Source: JBJENW01 sp051880395 (GTDB taxonomy: Bacteria > Bacillota > Clostridia > Lachnospirales > Lachnospiraceae). Taken from it: a stretch of DNA of 10,553 nucleotides. Each line of letters opens with the position of its first letter. The first letter of the stretch is position 1. Shown in pieces: positions 5,583 to 10,553 of this stretch. Below the pieces are notes generated by a model. That model saw nothing but the letters and a program-made list of their open reading frames with translations. It ran no database searches and was not told the DNA's origin. Location of the stretch: positions 1 to 10,553 of the forward strand of contig JBJENW010000229.1 of the NCBI GenBank assembly GCA_051880395.1, in the 5' to 3' direction. The translations under genes and the position numbers were made by a program.

Positions 5583-8156
5583 TCAAATCTGCAGTAACGG
5601 AAACCGTATCTCCACTCGGAAAATATCTCCGTCAACCGTAATCTGCATTGTTCCATTCATCAAAACAGTCAGATTTCGCGCAATGGAAAGTCCCAATCCG
5701 CTGCCCTCAGTGGATCGGGATTCATCCCCGCGCGTGAATCGTTCCGTCAGTTCTTCCCCTTTCACCTTGATCTCCTGCTGGGAAATATTTCGAATCGAAA
5801 AGACTGCCATATCATCTTCGGTTTTCAATTCCACATACACACGCGTGCGCTCCATTGCATATTTTGCCACATTATTATAAAGATTTTCTATCACACGCCA
5901 GATGCGTCTGCCGTCCGCCTCGATCATCACAGATTCTTTCGGAAGTTTTGTCACCGCCATTAGCTGCTTTTCTTCAAATTTCTCATTGAATTCTCCCGCC
6001 GTCTGATAGATCAATTCCAACATATCAATGGGCATCATCTCCAATGTAATATTTCCGGAGCTGATCTTCGATGCCTCCACCAGATCCTCTGTCAACTGCT
6101 TCAGGCGCTGCGACTTTTCCATCAAAATATCCACGTATCGATTGGTTGTCTCATCCTCTATATGCTGCATTTTGATCAGATTCGTATAATTGATGATCGA
6201 AGTCAGCGGTGTCTTGATATCATGAGAGACATTCGTGATCAGATCCGCTTTCATCCGCTCATTTTTCATACTTGCATCCACTGCGTTCTGCAATCCTTCT
6301 CCAATGCGGTTGATTCCTTCTGCCAGTTTCTTATTCTGCGCGTAAAAACCGTCCGTAGAAATCTGATATTCCAATTCTCCGCTGCTGATGCGCTGCACCC
6401 CCTGCATGATCCGTTTGCGCTGCATCGACTCTCTGATATACAGCACTCCTTCTATGGCTAAATCCATACAAAACAACACCATGCCCATCTTACTCTTTTT
6501 TGCAAACGCCAGATAGGAAAATCCCACCGTTAAAATTATCTGCGCTCCATAAATCAGAAGCAGCTGCACCGTCAATCTTCGATTGAGAAACGCTTTTTTT
6601 GCGATGCCGCAAAAAACGTACAATAAGCTATCGGTCCAAAGTGTTCGCGCTTTGATTCGTCGAACCAAACTCAGGTATTGAATCGCACCACCAATAAATC
6701 CGACCGTCGTCAATGTTCCTGCCATAATAAAAATTCCCGGTATCTTCCACATATTTCCTGTCACAAGACGAATATACAGACAGATCATTGCTGCCAGAAA
6801 CAAGATAAAACCTGCGATCAAAAACTCCGTCTTGATTCGGTCATACATATTTAGCTGAATGACTTCCTTGCCCGTTTGTTCCTCCTGCAGGGCTGTTTCA
6901 AGTGTATGACCGGACGCAGATGTCAAAAACAATATACAGACCAGCCACAGCATGCTGCCGAGGAGTGATGTAAGAATTGCAGGCCAGATCAACGGACAGA
7001 GACTTTCATACTCTTCTTTTGTATCACGAAAAGCATCCTCATACGGATACTCCGTATCCACTGCAAACATCATCTCACTGTAGCCGCTAAAACTCTGCAA
7101 TTGCTTTCCTTTTCCATAGATAAACGATCTTACGCCTTTCACATTTGTAAAAAAGCGATCCTGTTGTGTATTCCAGTACAAACACGCTCCTTTCTCTTTT
7201 CCAAACGCTTCCACAGCCCGCTCAGAAATATCGGTACAGTTTGTTCGAATCGTTTTTTGTTCTTTATCCTGAATCCAAAAATAAAAATTGCAATCCTGTT
7301 TCTCATAGGTTGTATGCAAACGATGGTACTCCGATGCATCCTCCAAAATCTCGTCGAGTACCTGCTTTAGCTGCATGGATGTCCTCTCAGCCTGCTCGAT
7401 CGTTAACTCGCGGTCAAGAATCTGCTGCTTGAGGGTCTTTCCGACGGAAGGATTCTCCTGTTCCTCCAAAATTTTTCCATATGTGCGGATCGTCTGATCT
7501 GTCCAGTTCAATCGAGACAAAAATTCTTCCACAGGCGCCGTCGGATCATCCAAATTAAGAAGTGGCTCTTCCACTTGATTTGACAACTCTTGTACCCCGC
7601 GATTATATAGTTCGATATCCAGATCCGAAATCTGGTGCAGTGTTTGATGAAAAGATTTCAATTTCCGATTTCCGACCCAGATTGCACCATCCTGTGTATA
7701 AACACCGTTTTTCTCACTTAAATGAATTTTGCAGGAAAACGTCTGCTGTTGGTATCCTCTTTTTGCCCACTCTTCCAGTGTACTGACCGGATACGATAAA
7801 TCCGGATCTTTTTCGTGCGAAAATCCTGGATTTTGTGGTGGATCAAGCTGTCGATTTCCTTTTAAAGCGGCATACTCGGAAATTCCGATGACCTTATTAC
7901 TGTCATACCCCTCTTCTCCCTCAAAAATATTTTTCAGAAAAAAAAGATGCTCGATCTCTTTTACTGAATCTTCAAACTGGTTTTGAAACATCTGTGACTC
8001 TTCAAATTTCTGACCCGCAGTACTTCCCACACCGATCACCTGATCCCGCACCAGAAATCCAAGAATAAACAGGCTGACTACAATTGCGATCGACAATACC
8101 CCCTGCAGACACAGCACCGCCATTTTTTTTCCATTACTCACATACTTTTTCTTCAT
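5583..8156 (-). CDS. Large multi-span sensor histidine kinase
   Basis: This 857-aa membrane kinase is paired with the regulator 13 bases upstream. Span 1 is about residues 13-35, followed by an extracytoplasmic domain of about 350 residues (36-388, cysteines at 142, 289, 307 and 325). Five more predicted spans lie near 389-411, 444-466, 473-495, 528-551 and 556-574. Then come a linker (RISSGELEYQIS) resembling a HAMP end, HisKA with H645 in NVSHDIKTP, N box NLYNNVAKY (758-766), and G2 box GSGLGLSIA (818-826). The usual G1 box DxGxG is replaced by RNISQQE (789-795), a degeneracy I recall from other clostridial kinases of this architecture, so it need not mean loss of activity. GAGGAAGG precedes the start at 8156. 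Its stop lies 8 bases from the stop of the converging sulfotransferase gene with no visible terminator between. The ligand is unknown. Confidence 0.92.
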   Translation of the reverse strand: MKKKYVSNGKKMAVLCLQGVLSIAIVVSLFILGFLVRDQVIGVGSTAGQKFEESQMFQNQFEDSVKEIEHLFFLKNIFEGEEGYDSNKVIGISEYAALKGNRQLDPPQNPGFSHEKDPDLSYPVSTLEEWAKRGYQQQTFSCKIHLSEKNGVYTQDGAIWVGNRKLKSFHQTLHQISDLDIELYNRGVQELSNQVEEPLLNLDDPTAPVEEFLSRLNWTDQTIRTYGKILEEQENPSVGKTLKQQILDRELTIEQAERTSMQLKQVLDEILEDASEYHRLHTTYEKQDCNFYFWIQDKEQKTIRTNCTDISERAVEAFGKEKGACLYWNTQQDRFFTNVKGVRSFIYGKGKQLQSFSGYSEMMFAVDTEYPYEDAFRDTKEEYESLCPLIWPAILTSLLGSMLWLVCILFLTSASGHTLETALQEEQTGKEVIQLNMYDRIKTEFLIAGFILFLAAMICLYIRLVTGNMWKIPGIFIMAGTLTTVGFIGGAIQYLSLVRRIKARTLWTDSLLYVFCGIAKKAFLNRRLTVQLLLIYGAQIILTVGFSYLAFAKKSKMGMVLFCMDLAIEGVLYIRESMQRKRIMQGVQRISSGELEYQISTDGFYAQNKKLAEGINRIGEGLQNAVDASMKNERMKADLITNVSHDIKTPLTSIINYTNLIKMQHIEDETTNRYVDILMEKSQRLKQLTEDLVEASKISSGNITLEMMPIDMLELIYQTAGEFNEKFEEKQLMAVTKLPKESVMIEADGRRIWRVIENLYNNVAKYAMERTRVYVELKTEDDMAVFSIRNISQQEIKVKGEELTERFTRGDESRSTEGSGLGLSIARNLTVLMNGTMQITVDGDIFRVEIRFPLLQI

Positions 8157-8169
8157 AAACCTTCCTCAT

Positions 8170-8865
8170 TTAATACTTTTCGAGTTTATATCCAACCCCC
8201 CAGACCACTTTCAAATACCGTGGTTCTTTTGGATTGATCTCGATCTTTTCCCGAATATGCCGGATATGTACCGCAACCGTGTTGTCCGCACCGATCGCAT
8301 TTTCATTCCAGATTTTTTCATAAATCTGATTAATAGAAAAAACTTTTCCCTGATTCTGCATCAAAAGCAGCAAAATATTGTACTCGATCGGGGTAAGCCG
8401 AATCAGCTCTCCGTCCACGCTGACTTGTTTGAGATCATCGTTTAACACCAGCCCGCCGGTCTTATATACTTTTTTCTGATCGACCGGCGCATTAGAAAAT
8501 TCCGTATAACGGCGCAGTTGGGAACGCACACGTGCCAACAGCTCCAACGGATTAAACGGCTTTGTCAGATAATCATCCGCGCCGATATTCAATCCCAGAA
8601 TCTTATCCGCATCCTCGGATTTTGCCGACAAAATAATGATCGGAATCTGATTCTCTGCCTGCTGGCGGATGCGCATCGTTGCGCGGATCCCGTCGAGCTT
8701 TGGCATCATCACATCGAGGATGATCAACTGCACATCGTTCATCTCTAACTGCTGCAGTGCCTGCTCGCCGTCATAAGCCTTTACGACATCCAATCCTTCC
8801 TGCTTTAAATAGATCTCTATCGCATCCACGATCTCGTGGTCATCATCACATACTAAAACCGTCAT
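8170..8865 (-). CDS. OmpR/PhoB-family response regulator
   Basis: This 231-aa cytoplasmic regulator is the cognate partner of the kinase downstream. The receiver domain covers residues 1-118, with acidic D7-D9, phospho-acceptor D51 in ILDVMMP, S80 at the switch position in IILSAK, and K102 in TKPF. The winged-helix domain covers about 133-229 (LTPIEYNILLLLM, NTVAVHIRHIREKIE, VWGVGYKLEKY). I start it at 8865 because AGGAG lies 8 bases upstream and the protein then begins at the receiver strand (MTVLVCDDD). The in-frame ATG at 8898 adds 11 residues, has a poor ribosome binding site, and overlaps the likely -10 box. The target genes are unknown. It lies behind the terminator of the coiled-coil gene, so it starts its own transcription unit with the kinase. 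Confidence 0.93.
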   Translation of the reverse strand: MTVLVCDDDHEIVDAIEIYLKQEGLDVVKAYDGEQALQQLEMNDVQLIILDVMMPKLDGIRATMRIRQQAENQIPIIILSAKSEDADKILGLNIGADDYLTKPFNPLELLARVRSQLRRYTEFSNAPVDQKKVYKTGGLVLNDDLKQVSVDGELIRLTPIEYNILLLLMQNQGKVFSINQIYEKIWNENAIGADNTVAVHIRHIREKIEINPKEPRYLKVVWGVGYKLEKY

Positions 8866-8893
8866 TTCTTTCGCTCCTGTTCTTTTTTCTTTT

Positions 8894-8899
8894 ATCATA
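8894..8899 (-). promoter_or_regulatory. Candidate -10 box of the second two-component operon
   Basis: Read on the minus strand this is TATGAT, five of six to the -10 consensus, 28 bases before the chosen start at 8865, leaving a leader of about 22 bases with the AGGAG site. No good -35 hexamer is present at 16-18 bases upstream, as is common for activated or autoregulated promoters. It lies in the only space between the upstream terminator and the gene. Confidence 0.4.
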
Positions 8900-8942
8900 C
8901 CTTATTTCTTTGGAAAAATCTTTGCGATTTTCTTAAGGTTAC

Positions 8943-8974
8943 AAAAAAGCAGCCGTTTTTTCAAAAACGACCGC
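8943..8974 (-). terminator. Intrinsic terminator of the coiled-coil gene
   Basis: On the minus strand GCGGTCGTTTTT, a short loop and AAAAACGGCTGC (8974 to 8949) form a stem of about 12 pairs with two G-U pairs, followed directly by six T (8948-8943). It starts 12 bases beyond the stop codon of the coiled-coil gene and separates it from the second two-component operon. Confidence 0.85.
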
Positions 8975-8985
8975 CACTTTCTCAT

Positions 8986-9885
8986 TTATTTTTTTCCAAA
9001 GGAAAAGAAACGTCCTTTTTTCTCCCGCGCGGCATCTGATTCCTGCTCTTTCTCCGGCGCATCTACATATAAATCTTCCTGATAGAGATCCTCCGGCTCC
9101 TTCTTTGCGGGTTTTTGAGACTCTTTGACAGATTCCGTTTCCTCCAGTTTCTTCTCCCCATTTTTCCATTTAAAATATTCACTGTCTAAATTGACATGAA
9201 TCTCCGGTGCCTCTGGCTTCTTCTCTGTCTCGACAGATACTTCTTCCTTTTCCGATTCTTCCTCGTCATTTAACGGAATTCCATGCGCTTCGAAATAAGC
9301 CTTATTGATCTTGATCTCCGGCTTTGCGTAACGACTCTGCTCATTTCGAATCGCTTTCTTTTTATCGCCCTCTTTTTCTTTACGCTTTTCCTCTTCCCGC
9401 TGACGATTTACATCCTCGATCATCTTAAGATACTTTTCTGTATCTTTCATATTCTGGAGCTGTTCTTTCAGCTCAGACTGATTTTCACGCACAACTTCTC
9501 GATTCTGTTTCAGTGTCTCCGTAAAATCCTTCATCGTTTTTTCAAATTGTTCACTGGCTTCCTTCATAATATCCTGGACTCTGCCAAGCGCATCCTCGGT
9601 GTATAAAACAGATGCCGCATACACATCCTCTGCCTGCCCCTGTGCTTTCTTCACCAGATATTCCCCGCGGTGTTTTGCATCGCGCTCTGCCTGTTCACGT
9701 GTCTGCTTCGTCAGTTCATAGTCGTCCTTGATCTCCTCTAACACTTCCATGAACCGTGCCAGCAGCGAATATGCCTCTTTCTTATTTACCACGACAAACG
9801 ATTCGTTTTTTTCATACGTTCTTCCCTTTGACAAAAAAACCCTGATATCGCGCAGTACTGTTTCCAAGTCGTCTTTGCTTTCCAT
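8986..9885 (-). CDS. Coiled-coil protein, DivIVA-like in composition, function unknown
   Basis: This 299-aa, highly charged protein has no signal peptide or membrane span. Residues about 36-176 are a long predicted coiled coil rich in A, E, K and Q (for example EQAERDAKHRGEYLVKKAQG), similar in style to DivIVA/SepIVA or ATP-synthase-b-like proteins, though I cannot assign a family. The acidic C-terminal half is probably disordered and holds two related short motifs, PEIKIN..AYF (from 189) and PEIHVN..EYF (from 227), then EDLYQEDLYVD, and ends in a basic aromatic tail (GRFFSFGKK). AGGAG lies 7 bases before the start. It is a single-gene unit, with its own promoter at 9923-9951 and terminator at 8943-8974. 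A cell-envelope or division scaffold role is a guess based on composition only. Confidence 0.85.
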   Translation of the reverse strand: MESKDDLETVLRDIRVFLSKGRTYEKNESFVVVNKKEAYSLLARFMEVLEEIKDDYELTKQTREQAERDAKHRGEYLVKKAQGQAEDVYAASVLYTEDALGRVQDIMKEASEQFEKTMKDFTETLKQNREVVRENQSELKEQLQNMKDTEKYLKMIEDVNRQREEEKRKEKEGDKKKAIRNEQSRYAKPEIKINKAYFEAHGIPLNDEEESEKEEVSVETEKKPEAPEIHVNLDSEYFKWKNGEKKLEETESVKESQKPAKKEPEDLYQEDLYVDAPEKEQESDAAREKKGRFFSFGKK

Positions 9886-9922
9886 AAAACTGCTCCTTTA
9901 CCCTACAACATTCATAGTTAAG

Positions 9923-9951
9923 AATATAACACATTCCGCGTAGGTGCGCAA
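9923..9951 (-). promoter_or_regulatory. Sigma-A-type promoter of the coiled-coil gene
   Basis: On the minus strand, TTGCGC (9951-9946), a 17-base spacer and TATATT (9928-9923) match the -35 and -10 consensus at four and five positions, with TG one base before the -10 (extended form). The predicted start is near 9916, giving a leader of about 30 bases. The -35 and spacer overlap the inverted repeat that borders the palindromic element. Confidence 0.7.
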
Positions 9952-10009
9952 GCCCCGCTGTTTCATGCCTCACGGAAAATATCTCAACCTCGGGGGCTCC
10001 CTACACGGA
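9934..10009. repeat. Imperfect inverted repeat at the border of the palindromic element
   Basis: TCCGCGTAGG and AGCCCCG (9935-9957) pair with CGGGGGCT and CCTACACGGA (9991-10009), with a 6-base internal loop on the left side and a hairpin loop of about 33 bases. The right half lies in the position where the other copies of the element have an unrelated AT-richer sequence, so this stem is specific to this copy or to its insertion site. It also overlaps the promoter of the coiled-coil gene. Confidence 0.5.
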
Positions 10010-10361
10010 CGTTTCCGAGATTCGGGCAGGCGCAGAGCACGGGGCATCCTCTTACAGCGTGGCTAGACAGAAATGAAGTAAGTTTCGACGGGCAGTTCTG
10101 CGATGCTTTATTTTTGCTGTTTTTTGAAGGTTGGACAATCGGCACATCCTGTTCGCCCGGCTAAGAATCAAAACCAGATTCTTTTCCGGGCGGACAGGAT
10201 GCACCGATTGTTCAACAACCAAAAAACAGCAAAGGCATCACATAACTGCCCATCGGAACTTACTATCATTTCCGTCAAAGCCACGCTGTAAGAGGATGCC
10301 CCGTGCTCTGCGCCTGCCCGAATCCCGGAAACTGTGTATTGAAAACGGTAGATTGAGATCT
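9975..10361. repeat. Long palindromic repeat element (about 390 bp)
   Basis: Two arms in inverted orientation meet at a 7-base loop (10170-10176). The core arms are 10011-10169 and 10177-10332. Within them 10019-10064 is an exact reverse complement of 10279-10324 over 46 bases, and the inner parts match with scattered substitutions and an indel of about 5 bases. Weaker similarity extends out to TATCTCAACC on the left (9980) and its counterpart GGTAGATTGAGATC on the right (to 10360). Substitutions do not favour pairing on either strand, so this looks like two DNA repeat units in inverted orientation rather than a selected RNA. Short open frames inside are translations of the repeat. No transposase is present, so it may be a non-autonomous mobile element; its family is unknown to me. 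Confidence 0.82.
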
Positions 10362-10370
10362 GTTTCTTAG

Positions 10371-10406
10371 GAAAAAAGTGCTGCAGCCGAAACGATTCAC
10401 TTTTTA
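10371..10406. other. Small hairpin between the two palindromic repeats
   Basis: AAAAAGTG (10373-10380) pairs with CACTTTTT (10398-10405) around a 17-base loop, with A-rich sequence on one side and T-rich on the other. It could act as a weak terminator on either strand. Nothing else recognisable is seen between 10362 and 10444 apart from a minor CTTTCG/CGAAG inverted repeat near 10430. Confidence 0.35.
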
Positions 10407-10444
10407 TCTTAGTAAAATACTTTCGGTCGAAGTATCGTCCACAC

Positions 10445-10487
10445 ACTTACACTCATATAAAGCATAAACATGGTGTGCACAGTAACG
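10445..10487. repeat. Short intergenic repeat, copy B
   Basis: This matches 1-45 at both ends (20 of 22, then 9 of 9) with a shorter, diverged middle. It lies 17 bases before the start of the second, truncated palindromic repeat. The two copies have the same orientation. Confidence 0.55.
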
Positions 10488-10503
10488 GCATTTTGTTCTG
10501 AAG

Positions 10504-10553
10504 AAAAATATCTCAACCATCCGGTTCCAATACACAGTTTCCGGCATTCGGCG
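10504..10553 (+). repeat. Start of a second palindromic repeat unit, cut by the window end
   Basis: AAAATATCTCAACC recurs from 9976-9989, and the following CAATACACAGTTTCCGG is identical to the reverse complement of 10326-10342 in the right arm of the first element, then continues with ATTCGG. The unit is therefore in the orientation of the left arm and most resembles the outer part of the right arm. The rest lies beyond the window. Confidence 0.75.

Noticed and set aside
5174..5656. Minus-strand open frame of 160 codons across the ends of the converging genes
   Set aside because: It overlaps two well-supported genes, has no family features, and its frame reflects the sulfotransferase codons.
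9283..9606. Hydrophobic 107-codon plus-strand open frame opposite the coiled-coil gene
   Set aside because: It is the complement of an E/K-rich coding region, which naturally yields F/L/I-rich antisense frames, and it has no ribosome binding site.
10103..10370. Plus-strand open frames of 62 and 79 codons crossing the palindrome
   Set aside because: They run through both arms and the loop of the repeat, lack ribosome binding sites, and show no protein-like conservation pattern.
10168..10446. Minus-strand open frame of 92 codons beginning MCGRYF, reminiscent of SRAP/HMCES proteins
   Set aside because: Only the first few residues resemble that family, there is no further match, and most of the frame is the right arm of the palindromic repeat.

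Overview
The window reads as a chromosomal segment of a low-to-moderate GC Gram-positive anaerobe of the class Clostridia, most likely a gut Lachnospiraceae. This is inferred from strong AGGAGG-type ribosome binding sites, OmpR-type response regulators paired with membrane histidine kinases, a multi-span clostridial kinase with a degenerate G1 box, and protein composition. No rRNA, tRNA, CRISPR array or recognisable transposase gene is visible, so the assignment is not proven.

Layout. 1-130: leader with a short sequence that recurs near the other end of the window. 131-2184 (+): an overlapping two-component system, OmpR-family regulator plus two-span histidine kinase. 2185-2466: a gene-free leader holding two tandem 47-bp repeats and a long hairpin of about 160 nt. 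2467-5574 (+): a sulfonation cassette made of APS kinase (cysC) and two paralogous PAPS-dependent sulfotransferases. 5583-8865 (-): a second two-component system, an OmpR-family regulator followed by an 857-aa kinase with a large extracytoplasmic domain and six predicted membrane spans, converging on the sulfotransferases with only 8 bp between stop codons. 8943-9885 (-): a coiled-coil protein of unknown role with a good promoter and a good intrinsic terminator. 9886-10553: no gene, but a palindromic repeat element of about 390 bp with a perfect 46-bp core in each arm, then the start of a second copy cut off by the window edge.

How it may work together. CysC phosphorylates APS to PAPS, and the two sulfotransferases would move the sulfuryl group from PAPS to an acceptor that cannot be read from sequence. 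No ATP sulfurylase or PAPS reductase gene lies in the window, so the cassette looks built for making a sulfated product rather than for cysteine synthesis. The hairpin directly upstream of cysC is the most striking signal: its two arms differ mainly by changes that keep G-U pairing in the plus-strand transcript, which points to an RNA structure in the operon leader. Control of the cassette by either flanking two-component system is possible but rests on proximity only.
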